From Alphaproteobacteria bacterium (lineage in GTDB: Bacteria > Pseudomonadota > Alphaproteobacteria > Micropepsales > Micropepsaceae): a DNA stretch of 64,000 bases. Numbering within the stretch: the first letter of the stretch is position 1; every line of letters starts with the position of its first letter. The notes beneath the pieces were generated by a model. The model had not been told where the DNA came from. It saw only the letters and a list, made by a program, of their open reading frames with translations, and searched no databases. The stretch lies in contig JAGWJY010000010.1 in assembly GCA_028865545.1 (NCBI GenBank), positions 1 through 64,000 of the forward strand, given 5' to 3'. The position numbers and the translations under genes were made by a program. Of the stretch, positions 44,280-53,475 are shown in pieces.

Positions 44280-46307
44280 TCAAGCTTTCAATGCACTTTT
44301 TGCCGCTTCTACGACTGCTTCCGGCGTAATGGCGAAATGTCTGTAAACATCCTTGTAGGGTCCGCTGGCGCCGAAGCTGTGCATTCCCACAAAAGCGCCT
44401 GTAGAACCTATATATCTATCCCAGCCAAACCGCACTGCTGCCTCGATTCCGACCTTCACTGTGCCCGGTCCGAGTACCGTATCACGGTATGTTTCGCTTT
44501 GTTGCTCGAACAATTCCCAGCATGGCATCGAGACGACGCGCGTCGGGATGTTCTCTGCCGCCAGCAGGTCGCGCGCCTTAAGCGCCAACTCCACTTCGGA
44601 ACCGCTGGCGAGCAGCGTCACCTTGGCACCCGGCGCCGCGGCCAGTTCATAGGCGCCCTTGGCGCACAAATTTTCATCAGTGTGGACGGTGCGGACCGTC
44701 GGCAGATTCTGACGGGTGAGAGCGAGGAAACTTGGGCTCTTCTTGTCCGACACCGTCAGCGACCAGCACTCTGCGGTTTCCACCGCGTCGGCCGGGCGGA
44801 AAACCTTCAGGTTGGGCATTGCCCGCATGGCCGCCAGATGTTCGACCGGCTGATGGGTCGGGCCGTCCTCGCCCAAGCCGATGGAATCGTGCGTCATCAC
44901 AAAACCGACACGAATGCCCATCAGGGCCGCCAGGCGGATGGATGGGCGCGCGTAGTCGGAGAACACCATGAAGGTGCCGCCATAGGGGAAGATACCCCCA
45001 TGCAGCGCCATGCCGTTGAGCGCGGCGGCCATGCCGTGCTCGCGGATGCCGAAGCGGACATAACGGCCGGTGAAATCGCCGGTCACGATGTCCTTCATGT
45101 TGTCCTTGGTCTTGGTGTTATTGGACGGCGTGAGATCGGCCGAGCCGCCGATGGTGATCGGCCACTGGGCGTTGATAACCTCAAGGGCCATTTCCGAGGC
45201 CTTGCGCGTGGCGACCGCCGGCTTCTCGGCACTCACCTTTTTCTTCAATTCGGTCAGGCCGGCGTCGACGCCGGCGGGAACGTCGCCAGCCATCGCCGCA
45301 TCGAACGCCGCTACGGCCGGCGATGCGCTCTTGCGCTTCGTCCAGGCTTCATGGGCGCCCTTGCCGCGCGCTCCGATGGCGCGCCACTCGGCCGCAATGT
45401 CGTCGGGAATGACGAACGGGTCCCAGGGCCAATTGAGGATCTTGCGGGCTCCGGCGATTTCCTCCGCACCCGGCGCATCGCTGTGCGCCTTCTGCGTGCC
45501 GGCGCGGGTTGGAAAGCCGAAACCGATGATGGTCTTGCAGGCCAGCAGCACCGGGGCGTCGCTCGACTGCGCCCAGACGAGCCCGCGCGCCACATCGGCC
45601 GCGTCGTGGCCGTCGACCCGGCAGGTGTTCCAGCCCGCCGCCTGGAAGCGCTCGATCGTGTCGGTCGAATCGGTGATTGAGGTGTGTCCGTCGATCGAAA
45701 TGCCGTTGTCGTCGTACAGCACGATCAGCCGTGACAATTTTAGGTGACCGGCGAGCGAGATCGCTTCGTGACTGATGCCTTCCATCAGATCGCCGTCGCT
45801 GGCGATGACGTAAGTGCGATGGTCGACCAGCGCGTCGCCATAGCGCGCGTTGAGGATACGCTCCGCCAGGGCCATGCCGACGGCGTGTGCGATACCCTGG
45901 CCGAGCGGGCCGGTGGTGACCTCGATGCCGGGAAGGTGGCCGTATTCGGGGTGGCCGGCGCAGGGGCTGTCGATCTTCCGGAAATGCTTGATGTCGTCCA
46001 TCGTGATGCCCGGATAACCGGTCAAATACAGCAACGAATACAACAGCATCGAGCCATGACCGCCCGACAGGACGAAGCGGTCCCGGTCGGGCCAGTTGGG
46101 TGTCTGCGGATCGAATTTCAGGAATTTGGAGAACAGCACCGTGGCCACGTCCGCCATGCCCATGGGCAAGCCCGGGTGGCCGGACTTGGCGGCTTCCACA
46201 GCGTCCATGGTGAGGGCCCGGATGGCGTTCGCCAGTTTGCGGGTCTTCGCCTGCTCCTCGGTTTCGGATTGGGATGGCGTGGCGCTGCTGCTCATGGACG
46301 TTTTCAC
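44280..46307 (-). CDS. tkt: Transketolase
   Basis: 675 residues, thiamine diphosphate enzyme of the pentose phosphate pathway. Motifs: AVEAAKSGHPGLPMGMADVATVLF, SGGHGSMLLYSLLYLTGY, the ThDP motif VIASDGDLMEGISHEAISLAGHLKLSRLIVLYDDNGISIDG, and REHGMAAALNGMALHGG and THDSIGLGEDGPTHQPVEHLA in the pyrimidine domain. The first in-frame Met gives a short Ser-rich N-terminus (MKTSMSSSATPSQSE); Met5 is an alternative start. Confidence 0.96.
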   Translation of the reverse strand: MKTSMSSSATPSQSETEEQAKTRKLANAIRALTMDAVEAAKSGHPGLPMGMADVATVLFSKFLKFDPQTPNWPDRDRFVLSGGHGSMLLYSLLYLTGYPGITMDDIKHFRKIDSPCAGHPEYGHLPGIEVTTGPLGQGIAHAVGMALAERILNARYGDALVDHRTYVIASDGDLMEGISHEAISLAGHLKLSRLIVLYDDNGISIDGHTSITDSTDTIERFQAAGWNTCRVDGHDAADVARGLVWAQSSDAPVLLACKTIIGFGFPTRAGTQKAHSDAPGAEEIAGARKILNWPWDPFVIPDDIAAEWRAIGARGKGAHEAWTKRKSASPAVAAFDAAMAGDVPAGVDAGLTELKKKVSAEKPAVATRKASEMALEVINAQWPITIGGSADLTPSNNTKTKDNMKDIVTGDFTGRYVRFGIREHGMAAALNGMALHGGIFPYGGTFMVFSDYARPSIRLAALMGIRVGFVMTHDSIGLGEDGPTHQPVEHLAAMRAMPNLKVFRPADAVETAECWSLTVSDKKSPSFLALTRQNLPTVRTVHTDENLCAKGAYELAAAPGAKVTLLASGSEVELALKARDLLAAENIPTRVVSMPCWELFEQQSETYRDTVLGPGTVKVGIEAAVRFGWDRYIGSTGAFVGMHSFGASGPYKDVYRHFAITPEAVVEAAKSALKA

Positions 46308-46448
46308 CTTCCAAATAAGGCTCTGGCCTTAACGAGCCCGAGCCTTGGCCGTCAAGTTATTCCCCCAGGAACTTGTGCGTTGGCGCGTTGACCCTGTTTC
46401 CGTCATGCGCCTAAGGTCTTGCCCGGACACGCGGAAGAAGGCGCGATT

Positions 46449-46712
46449 ATGAGCAGATTGGAACTCGCGGCAGAACGCCTCGTCAAAGCGCTCGATATGC
46501 TGGACGACGCGATGAAACCGCTTGCAAATGTTCGCGATTCCGCTTCGCAAGCCGGACAGAAAGTTGTGCATCTCAACGAAGAGCGCGAGAAATTGCTGAC
46601 ACGTATCGCCCAACTTGAGGAAGAAACGCGTTCGCTGTCGGGCTTGACGGAAGAAGTCGAAGATCGGCTCGACGGCGCCATCGCGGAAATCCGCGCGGCG
46701 CTTGGGCGTTAG
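46449..46712 (+). CDS. Coiled-coil protein ZauP-like (DUF4164-type)
   Basis: 87 residues, almost entirely coiled coil (MSRLELAAERLVKALDMLDDAMKP ... LNEEREKLLTRIAQLEEETRSLSGLTEEVEDRLDGAIAEIRAAL). It sits directly upstream of zapA. In Caulobacter the gene at this place encodes ZauP, the partner that bundles FtsZ filaments with ZapA; that assignment here rests on position, length and coiled-coil character. Confidence 0.78.
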   Translation: MSRLELAAERLVKALDMLDDAMKPLANVRDSASQAGQKVVHLNEEREKLLTRIAQLEEETRSLSGLTEEVEDRLDGAIAEIRAALGR

Positions 46713-46759
46713 AGCAATGACACCGGTTACTCTGTGCCCGCGGCACTCAGGAGGATGAC

Positions 46760-47119
46760 ATGCCCCTCGTGAACATCATGGTGAACGGTCGCGCCTATAC
46801 GGTGGCCTGCGACGAGGGTGAAGAAGATCATCTGAAGGAGCTTGGCGAGCGGGTCGACAGCAAGGTGCGCGAACTCCTGGAGTCTGTCGGGCAGGTCGGC
46901 GACCAGCGCCTGCTCCTAATGGCCGCCTTGCTGCTCGCCGACGAACATCATGCCATCGAAACCCAGCTTGCGGCGCTGAAACATGACAACATCGCTGCTG
47001 CGGCGGCGCGTGACGAATTGGACCGACGGCTGCACAAATCCGAGGGATTTGCTGCCGATACGCTGGAAGCGGCCGCCCAGCGGATCGAGAACATTGCCGC
47101 GAGGCTGTCGCACGCCTAG
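46760..47119 (+). CDS. zapA: Cell division protein ZapA
   Basis: 119 residues. N-terminal MPLVNIMVNGRAYTVACDEGEEDHLKELGERVDSKVRELL, then VGDQRLLLMAALLLADEH and a C-terminal coiled coil. It cross-links FtsZ filaments in the Z-ring. AGGAGGATGAC precedes the ATG. It is followed at once by the 6S RNA candidate and ygfA-type gene, a synteny conserved across proteobacteria. Confidence 0.94.
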   Translation: MPLVNIMVNGRAYTVACDEGEEDHLKELGERVDSKVRELLESVGQVGDQRLLLMAALLLADEHHAIETQLAALKHDNIAAAAARDELDRRLHKSEGFAADTLEAAAQRIENIAARLSHA

Positions 47120-47124
47120 AGTGA

Positions 47125-47293
47125 TCGGTGGACAGGTACTGCCCCGTGCGTCAGGAGAGCGATGCCCAGGGGCCTTAATGGTACTCACCGGGAGCTGTCC
47201 CTGACTGGAACCGTGGTTCCGGATATATGGCGCCCACCTGCACATGCAGGCCCGTGAGGATCCGGTTCCAACGGCGGAGGCGGTCCTGTCTGC
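47125..47293 (+). ncRNA. ssrS: 6S RNA (candidate)
   Basis: The 178-bp gap between zapA and the 5-formyl-THF cyclo-ligase gene is the standard home of 6S RNA. The ends pair: GGACAGG-TACTGCC (47130-47143) against GGCGGTCCTGTC (47279-47290). The interior contains GC-rich arms on both sides (for example CCCAGGGGCC and TGCACATGCAGG, CCGTGGTTCCGG and CCGGTTCC), compatible with a long rod and a central bubble. 6S RNA binds sigma-70 RNA polymerase. Exact ends are estimates. Confidence 0.72.
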
Positions 47294-47297
47294 TTCG

Positions 47298-47858
47298 ATG
47301 AACAAATCTTCCCTTCGCAAAGATGCCGCCGCACGGCGCATGGAACTGGCGCGCGCGCTGCCTGATTTTGCACAGCGCATCGTCATGTTCGCCGGTAATC
47401 TCGGAGCGTCGCAAGGCGCAGTGGTGTCCGGCTATTGGCCGATCCGCGACGAAGCCGATCCGCGCGGCCTGATGGGCGCGTTCGCCGAGAAAGGTCATGT
47501 GCTGGCCTTGCCGCGTGTCGCCGAGCGCGCGGCGCCGCTTGTTTTCCATCGCTGGAGGCCCGGCGATGCGACGCTCATCGATATGTTCGGTCTGACCGAA
47601 CCTTTGGCGAGCGCCGACATTGCCGTGCCGTCGCTGCTGCTGGTGCCGCTGCTGGCCTTTGATGCCGCCGGATACAGGTTGGGCTATGGCGGCGGCTATT
47701 ACGACCGCACGCTAGCCGGACTGCGCGCGGACGGCGACGTTCTCGCCGTTGGTGTCGCCTACGCCGGTCAGGAAGTCGCGGCAGTTCCGCACCACGATTA
47801 CGATCAGCGTCTGGACATGATCGTCACGGAAAACGGCGTACGGCGCTTTACACCGTAA
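47298..47858 (+). CDS. 5-formyltetrahydrofolate cyclo-ligase
   Basis: 186 residues, YgfA/FAU1 family. SSLRKDAAARRMELARALPDFAQRI, VVSGYWPIRDEADPRGLMGAFAEKGH, PSLLLVPLLAFDAAGYRLGYGGGYYDRTLAGLRA and ATP-site residues in GYGGGYYDRTL are diagnostic. It converts 5-formyl-THF to 5,10-methenyl-THF. The start just after the 6S RNA end is chosen; an ATG 54 nt upstream lies inside the RNA. It overlaps the convergent HAD gene by 11 bp. Confidence 0.93.
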   Translation: MNKSSLRKDAAARRMELARALPDFAQRIVMFAGNLGASQGAVVSGYWPIRDEADPRGLMGAFAEKGHVLALPRVAERAAPLVFHRWRPGDATLIDMFGLTEPLASADIAVPSLLLVPLLAFDAAGYRLGYGGGYYDRTLAGLRADGDVLAVGVAYAGQEVAAVPHHDYDQRLDMIVTENGVRRFTP

Positions 47859-48438
47859 TCGCATAGCGCGCTGCGAGATCGCTTCTCAGCTTCGTGCAGC
47901 TTTCGAACAGCAATCCGTCCATCCCGGCGGCGCGCGCGCCAACCAGATTGTCGGGATTGTCGTCGATCATCACGGCATCTTCCGGCTGCGCGCCCATGCG
48001 CTCCAGCATATGCGTGAAATAAGCCGGATCCGGCTTGGCCATGCCTTCTTCCGCGGAAACCAGGATGGTGTCGAACAGCCGCTCGATGTCGTGCTCGGCC
48101 ATGATGTCGCGCACGAAGGGGGCCACCGCATTGGTGAGCAGTCCGACGCGATGCGTCTGCCGTAGCCTTTCGACCAGCTTCACCATCTCGCCGTCGATCC
48201 GCACCAGCGCGTAGAATTCCGCTTCCAACTTTTTGGCCGGGGCGCCGGTCAGCTTCTCGATGGTCTCGAACAGCTCGCTTTGGGACATCTTGCCGAGGTC
48301 GGCATCGTGCACCACCGTGCGCTTGAACTCGACCGCGACGTCCGGCGGCATGTATTTCGGCAGCACGAAAGGAGCGATCTCCGAACAGATCACGCCGAAG
48401 AAATCGAACACCAGAATTTTGCTTTGCATGGTTTCCAA
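47848..48438 (-). CDS. HAD-superfamily hydrolase (subfamily IA), atypical motif I
   Basis: 196 residues with HAD motifs: motif I FDFFGVICS, motif II GLLTNA, a Lys region AEEGMAKPDPAYFTHML (motif III) and motif IV AVMIDDNPDNLVGARAAGM. Motif I has the nucleophile Asp but Phe instead of the second Asp (DxF rather than DxD), as in non-phosphatase HAD members such as dehalogenase- or epoxide-hydrolase-like proteins. The substrate is unknown. Confidence 0.85.
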   Translation of the reverse strand: METMQSKILVFDFFGVICSEIAPFVLPKYMPPDVAVEFKRTVVHDADLGKMSQSELFETIEKLTGAPAKKLEAEFYALVRIDGEMVKLVERLRQTHRVGLLTNAVAPFVRDIMAEHDIERLFDTILVSAEEGMAKPDPAYFTHMLERMGAQPEDAVMIDDNPDNLVGARAAGMDGLLFESCTKLRSDLAARYAITV

Positions 48439-48495
48439 ATCCGGTCGCGTAAGGCTGTCCTATATCACGGCGCGCCGGAAAGAAATGTGTCGCAC

Positions 48496-49182
48496 TTACC
48501 AGACATAGGGCACGAAGCGGTAGCGGACCTTCGTCATATAGTCGCGGTAACCGGCGAGCCGGTCGGCGAGAATGCGTTCTTCCAAAAGCGTACGGACGGC
48601 AAGCCCCAGGATCAGCAACGGCGTGATCGGCAATCCGTTCCAGGAACCGAGCGCGAAGGGAATGGCGAGATAAGTGAAGACGGCCACGCTGTACAATGGA
48701 TGCCGGACGATCGCATACGGTCCGGTGTCGATCACCCGGTGGCCGCGCTCCGGCTGGACCTTGACGGCCGCTGCCGCGAACGTGTTTTCGCGGAACACCC
48801 GTATTATCGCGAGGAACCCGGCTAGGATCGCCAGGCCGCCGGCGAAGTTCAGCCACGCCGGCATCTGCGTAAAGCCGTTGCATCTGGCGTCCAGCGCCAT
48901 GAATGCCAGCCAGGCGACGAAAAGCGCGGCCAGGACCGGCATCAGAATCCGATCGGCGATGCTCTGCTTTTTCTGTTTGAACGTCGTCATCCGCTCTTTG
49001 AGCAGTGCGGGGTCGGTTCGCGCCAGGAACAGCCCCATCATCAGACCGCCGGCGCCCATCGCAGCAAGAAAGACCTGTGCGCCGAACCAGCGGAAGCTGC
49101 CGGCGAAGCCGAACAACAGCGCCGCCATGATGGCGGTGAAGAAAACCGTTCGGATGATGAGTCTAAGAACCATAACGTGCAT
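48496..49182 (-). CDS. Membrane methyltransferase, isoprenylcysteine-methyltransferase-like
   Basis: 228 residues, five or six helices. The C-terminal catalytic pattern of the ICMT/PEMT group is clear: VIDTGPYAIVRHPLYSV, then LLEERILADRLAGYRDYMTKVRYRFVPYVW. Substrates of bacterial members include phospholipids and unknown small molecules. It lies divergent to the YmdB-like gene. Confidence 0.85.
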   Translation of the reverse strand: MHVMVLRLIIRTVFFTAIMAALLFGFAGSFRWFGAQVFLAAMGAGGLMMGLFLARTDPALLKERMTTFKQKKQSIADRILMPVLAALFVAWLAFMALDARCNGFTQMPAWLNFAGGLAILAGFLAIIRVFRENTFAAAAVKVQPERGHRVIDTGPYAIVRHPLYSVAVFTYLAIPFALGSWNGLPITPLLILGLAVRTLLEERILADRLAGYRDYMTKVRYRFVPYVW

Positions 49183-49294
49183 GCCGTGGCGGCCGCGGCA
49201 GCGTTATTGTGCATCGGCAATAGGAAGGCAATTGTGGCGTAAATCTCGCCGTCGTGACGCTGGCCAATGCGTCTCAATATGATAAGAGACAAAT

Positions 49295-50107
49295 ATGCAT
49301 ATTCTCTTCATAGGCGACATCGTTGGACGGCCGGGGCGTGACGTTGTCGCGGCCGAACTGCCGCGTCTCAGGGATTCTCTCAAGCTCGATTTCGTGATCG
49401 CCAACGGCGAAAACGCAGCCGGTGGCTTCGGCCTGACGCGTGCCATCGCCGACGATCTGTTCGCGATGGGCGTCGATTGCATCACCACCGGCAATCACTG
49501 GGCCGACCAGAAGGAAATTCTCAGCTTCATCGATCATGAGGACCGCGTGCTGCGGCCGCGCAACTATCCGCCCGGCACGCCCGGCAAAGGCGCCAGCCTC
49601 TATGAAACACGTGCCGGTGCGCGCGTGCTGGTAATGAACGTCATGGGCCGTGTCTTCATGGATGCGCTCGACGATCCCTTCGCCGCGGTTGCCGCCGAAC
49701 TGACCGCCTGTCCGTTGGGCGAGGGCGCGGATGCCGTCATCGTCGACATGCATGCGGAAGCCACCAGCGAGAAGATGGCGATGGGCCATTTCTGCGACGG
49801 CCGCGCCAGTCTGGTCGTCGGCACGCATTCGCATGTCCCCACCGCCGACGCACAAATTTTCCCCGGCGGCACCGCCTATCAGACCGACGCCGGCGCCTGC
49901 GCCGATTATGACTCCGTGATCGGCATGGAGAAGTTCGAGCCGGTGCAACGCTTCACCCGGAAGATGCATTCCAGCCGCTTCACGCCGGCTTTGGGCCCCG
50001 CCACGCTTTGCGCGGTGTTCGTGGCGACCGACACAAAAGGCTTCGCTACCCGCATTGAGCCGGTACGCGTCGGCGGACGGCTTCGGCAGGCGCTGCCAAC
50101 GGTTTGA
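49295..50107 (+). CDS. YmdB-type metallophosphoesterase (TIGR00282 family)
   Basis: 270 residues. MHILFIGDIVGRPGRDVV, VIANGENAAGGFGL, ITTGNHWADQKEI, VDMHAEATSEKMAMGHF and VVGTHSHVPTADAQI supply the Asp, Asn and His ligands of the binuclear metal site. Bacillus YmdB hydrolyses cyclic AMP or RNA-related phosphodiesters. In alphaproteobacteria the gene commonly lies near the formyl-THF cyclo-ligase, as here. Confidence 0.92.
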   Translation: MHILFIGDIVGRPGRDVVAAELPRLRDSLKLDFVIANGENAAGGFGLTRAIADDLFAMGVDCITTGNHWADQKEILSFIDHEDRVLRPRNYPPGTPGKGASLYETRAGARVLVMNVMGRVFMDALDDPFAAVAAELTACPLGEGADAVIVDMHAEATSEKMAMGHFCDGRASLVVGTHSHVPTADAQIFPGGTAYQTDAGACADYDSVIGMEKFEPVQRFTRKMHSSRFTPALGPATLCAVFVATDTKGFATRIEPVRVGGRLRQALPTV

Positions 50108-50201
50108 GCAATGCCCTTAGGCGGTGCACGGTTGAATCAGGCGCGCTGCATGCCGATCTTCGTCATAGGTCACATCCTGTCCCGCACCGTGGAGGTTTCG
50201 C

Positions 50202-51230
50202 ATGGAATATCGTCAATTGGGCCGATCGGGTTTCAAAGTCCCTGTCCTTACACTCGGCACGGGCACCTTCGGCGGCAAAGGTTTTCTCAAATCCTGGGGC
50301 GGCGTTGACGCGAAGGGTGCCACGCGCCTGGTCGACGTCTGCCTGGAACACGGCCTCACCATGTTCGACACGGCTGATGTTTATTCGGGCGGTCTGGCCG
50401 AGGAGGTACTGGGGGCGGCGATCAAGGGCCGGCGCGACAAGGTTCTGATTTCGACCAAGGCGACGTTCCGCTCGGGCGACGGCCCCAACGACACCGGCTC
50501 TTCGCGCCATCACATCCGCCGCGCGGTGGAAGCCTCGCTCAAGCGGCTGGGCACCGATTACATCGACCTGTTTCAGCTTCACGGCTTCGACGCCATGACC
50601 CCGCCCGAAGAGGTTCTCTCCACCCTTGACGAGTATGTGCGCGCGGGCACCATCGGTTATCTCGGCGTGTCGAATTTCTCGGGCTGGCATCTGATGAAGT
50701 CTCTGGCCGTGGCGGACCGCTACGGTTTCACGCGCTATGTGGCGAACCAAACCTATTACGCGCTGGTCGGACGCGATTACGAATGGGAGCTGATGCCGCT
50801 CGGTCTCGATCAAGGCGTCGGCGCGGTGGTGTGGAGCCCGCTTGGCTGGGGGCGGCTCACCGGCAAGATCCGCCGCGGTCAACCGATGCCCGAGGTCAGC
50901 CGGCGCAACGACCAGGCGTCCAACGATATCGGCCCGCCGGTCGACGACGAATATCTCTACACCGTGGTCGATGCGCTGGACGACGTGTCGAAGGAAACGG
51001 GCAAGACGATTCCGCAGATCGCCATCAACTGGCTGTTGCAGCGGCCGACCGTCTCGACCGTGGTGATCGGCGCACGCAACGAGCAGCAGTTGCGCGACAA
51101 TCTGGGCGCGGTGGGCTGGAACCTGACGGCGGAACAGGTGGTTAAACTCGACAAGGCGAGCGACCGCACGCCGGCCTATCCCTATTGGCACCAGCGCGGG
51201 TTCTCCGAACGCAATCCGAAGCCGGTCTAG
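50202..51230 (+). CDS. Aldo/keto reductase
   Basis: 342 residues. The catalytic tetrad is visible: Asp in FDTADVYS, Tyr in the same loop, Lys in VLISTKATF and His in IDLFQLHGFD. The C-terminal coenzyme site is STVVIGARNEQQLRDNLGAVGW. The substrate is unknown; NADPH is the expected cofactor. GGAGG precedes the ATG. It is only a distant relative of the two AKRs at the right end. Confidence 0.92.
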   Translation: MEYRQLGRSGFKVPVLTLGTGTFGGKGFLKSWGGVDAKGATRLVDVCLEHGLTMFDTADVYSGGLAEEVLGAAIKGRRDKVLISTKATFRSGDGPNDTGSSRHHIRRAVEASLKRLGTDYIDLFQLHGFDAMTPPEEVLSTLDEYVRAGTIGYLGVSNFSGWHLMKSLAVADRYGFTRYVANQTYYALVGRDYEWELMPLGLDQGVGAVVWSPLGWGRLTGKIRRGQPMPEVSRRNDQASNDIGPPVDDEYLYTVVDALDDVSKETGKTIPQIAINWLLQRPTVSTVVIGARNEQQLRDNLGAVGWNLTAEQVVKLDKASDRTPAYPYWHQRGFSERNPKPV

Positions 51231-51296
51231 CGACACGCGCGCCCTTCCGGCGCGCCTTGGCGCGCCGGGGGCCAGAAAGTCCGTTATGCAATGAGA

Positions 51297-51554
51297 TCAG
51301 TTGGGGCCGGAACTGTCGTCGGCCGGTGTCGGCGGCGGCGGATCTGGAACATTCGTATTGCCGGACGGGCAGGCGTCCGGGCAGCTTTCACCATGGCCTT
51401 GGTCGCCATACGTCTGCGACAGTGTTTGGTTGCCGCTGGTGGCGTTCTGCAACTGCTGCATCGCGCCGCTGCTGTCGTCGTCGCCTGCAACCGCGGTTCC
51501 GCAACTCAGCGCAAGTCCGAACACAAGCGCGACGCTTGAAAGAACGACACGCAT
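51297..51554 (-). CDS. Small secreted hypothetical protein
   Basis: 85 residues: a signal peptide (MRVVLSSVALVFGLALSCGTAVA) and a 62-residue mature part rich in Asp, Ser, Gln and Pro (QQLQNATSGNQTLSQTYGDQG, ESCPDACPSGNTNVPDPPPPTPADD). Two cysteines (CPDAC) may form a disulfide. A very strong AGGAGG lies before the ATG, supporting that it is real. No family is recognised. Confidence 0.72.
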   Translation of the reverse strand: MRVVLSSVALVFGLALSCGTAVAGDDDSSGAMQQLQNATSGNQTLSQTYGDQGHGESCPDACPSGNTNVPDPPPPTPADDSSGPN

Positions 51555-51712
51555 TGCTTTCCTCCTATTTTTTCGACGAGCGACAAAACGCTCTGATCGT
51601 TGCGCATAGTCTCGCACCGATTGCGGTTCGCTCAAAGGTCCGTAAATGCGAAGGCCACGCAGTCTCACGACTGCATGACCATCGCTGCAAATGATGTGAA
51701 AGTGTGAAGGGG

Positions 51713-52264
51713 TTAAGCCGCCAGTGCTGCAATATCCGCAGCGTGCGCTTCGCCGTCGAGCGTCGCGGCGACCGCATGTACAACGGCGGCGATGCGCACA
51801 GACGCCTGCACCTGTTCGGCAGTGAGGCCGGCATTGCGCAGTACCTTCTCATGGCTGTCGATGCAGGCGCCACAACCGTTGATCGCCGACACGGCAAGAC
51901 ACCACAATTCGAAATCCGCCTGCGGCACGCCCGGCTTGCCGATGACATTCATGCGCAGTCGTGCCGGCATGGTCTTGTAGTCCGGCGCGCTCGCAAGATG
52001 CGTAAAGCGGTAATAGATGTTGTTCATGCCCATGATGGCAGCGGCGGCGCGCGCGGCGTTGAGCGCTTCGGGCGAAAGCTTGGGTGCGAACTCGGCGGTG
52101 ATCGCCTTGGTGGTGATCTCGTTGCGCGACGCCAGCGCGCAGGCGATGAAGGTTCCCGCCCGCTGCTGTTCGCTGAGCGACGGCTCTGCCGCCAGCGTCG
52201 ACAGATTCAGCTTCAGGTCCTTGGCGTAGTCAGGCAGACGGTCTTTCAGATTTTCGATCGACAT
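51713..52264 (-). CDS. ahpD: Alkyl hydroperoxide reductase AhpD
   Basis: 183 residues of the carboxymuconolactone decarboxylase-like AhpD family: [24 protein letters not shown], then the redox centre [12 protein letters not shown] with Cys131, Cys134 and His138. It recycles the peroxiredoxin AhpC through a lipoamide-linked chain. It lies 73 nt downstream of ahpC in the same orientation. An in-frame Met five codons upstream is an alternative start. Confidence 0.95.
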   Translation of the reverse strand: MSIENLKDRLPDYAKDLKLNLSTLAAEPSLSEQQRAGTFIACALASRNEITTKAITAEFAPKLSPEALNAARAAAAIMGMNNIYYRFTHLASAPDYKTMPARLRMNVIGKPGVPQADFELWCLAVSAINGCGACIDSHEKVLRNAGLTAEQVQASVRIAAVVHAVAATLDGEAHAADIAALAA

Positions 52265-52337
52265 CGGGATTTCTTTCATTGGAAGAAAGGAGACCCCGCC
52301 GGTGGGAGGGGGAACGCCGGCGGGGTCCTTGCGGCAG

Positions 52338-52880
52338 TTAGGCGGCAGGCTTGATGACCTCTTCGCCTTTCTGCCAGTTGCAGGGGCACAACTCGTCGGT
52401 CTGCAAGGCGTCGAGCACGCGCAGAACTTCCTGCGGATTGCGGCCGACGCTCATGTCGGTGACGTAGACGAAGCGGATGATGCCGTCGGGGTCGACGATG
52501 AAGGTGGCGCGCTTGGCGACGCCCGCGTCCGCGTCGAGTACACCGAGCGCGGTGGAAAGCTCGCGCTTGATGTCGGAGAGCATCGGGAACGGCAGGTGCT
52601 TCAAGTCGGCGTGGTTCTGCCTCCAGGCGAGATGGACGAATTCGCTGTCGGTCGAGACGCCATAGATCACCGCGTCGCGGTCCTTGAAGTCGCCATAAAT
52701 CTGGCCGAAGCCGGCGATCTCGGTGGGGCAGACGAAAGTGAAATCCTTGGGCCAGAAGAACACGACCTTCCACTTGCCGGTATCCGAGGCCTGGGTGAGG
52801 TCGGTGAAAGCGGTCCGGGGGTCGGTCGAAACCACGGCTTTTACGGAAAAATCGGGAAATTTGTCGCCAACGCTCAGCAT
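52338..52880 (-). CDS. ahpC: Peroxiredoxin AhpC
   Basis: 180 residues, thioredoxin fold. The peroxidatic Cys51 is in [10 protein letters not shown], and the C-terminal cysteines Cys165 and Cys167 (DELCPCNWQ) are resolving/AhpD-interacting residues, the pattern of AhpE/AhpC proteins partnered by AhpD. It reduces H2O2 and organic peroxides. A Fur-family-type palindrome lies 33 nt upstream of the start. Confidence 0.95.
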   Translation of the reverse strand: MLSVGDKFPDFSVKAVVSTDPRTAFTDLTQASDTGKWKVVFFWPKDFTFVCPTEIAGFGQIYGDFKDRDAVIYGVSTDSEFVHLAWRQNHADLKHLPFPMLSDIKRELSTALGVLDADAGVAKRATFIVDPDGIIRFVYVTDMSVGRNPQEVLRVLDALQTDELCPCNWQKGEEVIKPAA

Positions 52881-52912
52881 TTCTCTTAGCTCCTTGTGTG
52901 TTGCGAGTTATA

Positions 52913-52929
52913 ATTAGAATAATTCTAAT
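52913..52929 (-). promoter_or_regulatory. Fur-family operator upstream of ahpC
   Basis: ATTAGAAT-A-ATTCTAAT is a perfect 17-bp palindrome containing the 7-1-7 heptamer form TTAGAAT-N-ATTCTAA. This matches the geometry of PerR/Fur boxes (TTATAAT-N-ATTATAA) and of the Irr-type iron control element of alphaproteobacteria. Its place just before ahpC suggests peroxide- or iron-dependent control. Confidence 0.75.
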
Positions 52930-53118
52930 GTAGTGCAAGGGGAAAGTGGGCAAGGCCCCTGCGTTGCGCTGTCGCAGGGGGTATGTTGAGAACAATTGAT
53001 TGTTTTCATTGAACAAATTTGCAGGAGCCTGGAGCGGCCCAAGGACGTCCACGCTGGCGCGTGAGTCCGGCGCCAAATCGCTTTAGGTTCCCGGAGCCGC
53101 CGAGCAGGGAAAGAAACG

Positions 53119-53439
53119 ATGCGTGCGCTGCTGTTTGGACTTGCCGCCGCTTGCGTTGTCGTCGTGCCTGCCTGTGCGATGCATTGGGTGCAATACGCGC
53201 CCGACAGACCGAACCTCTATGTCGACACCGACAGCACGTACACCAAGGGCAATCTCACCTATTACACTTGGGCGAGCGGTCCCGCCGACAATGTCCCACC
53301 GTCTCTGCCTGGCGGTAATCAGGGCGCGATCAACTGCACGACCGGACAGACCTTGCTTCAGGTCGGCGAGGGGCAATGGCAGATGACCGATGTCGTGTCG
53401 CGTGAGTCCCGGCTCTACAAGGCCGTATGCAAACTCTGA
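53119..53439 (+). CDS. Small secreted hypothetical protein
   Basis: 106 residues: a signal peptide (MRALLFGLAAACVVVVPACA), then HWVQYAPDRPNLYVDTDSTYTKGNLTYYTWASGP, an INCTTGQTLL strand and a final AVCKL. The two mature cysteines could form a disulfide. The 'W..Y.......Y.D..S....G....W' pattern recalls small surface-adhesion-like proteins of proteobacteria without giving a function. Confidence 0.75.
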   Translation: MRALLFGLAAACVVVVPACAMHWVQYAPDRPNLYVDTDSTYTKGNLTYYTWASGPADNVPPSLPGGNQGAINCTTGQTLLQVGEGQWQMTDVVSRESRLYKAVCKL

Positions 53440-53475
53440 CGCCGCGCGGTTGAAATGCCGCGAGCGAGGTGCCAC

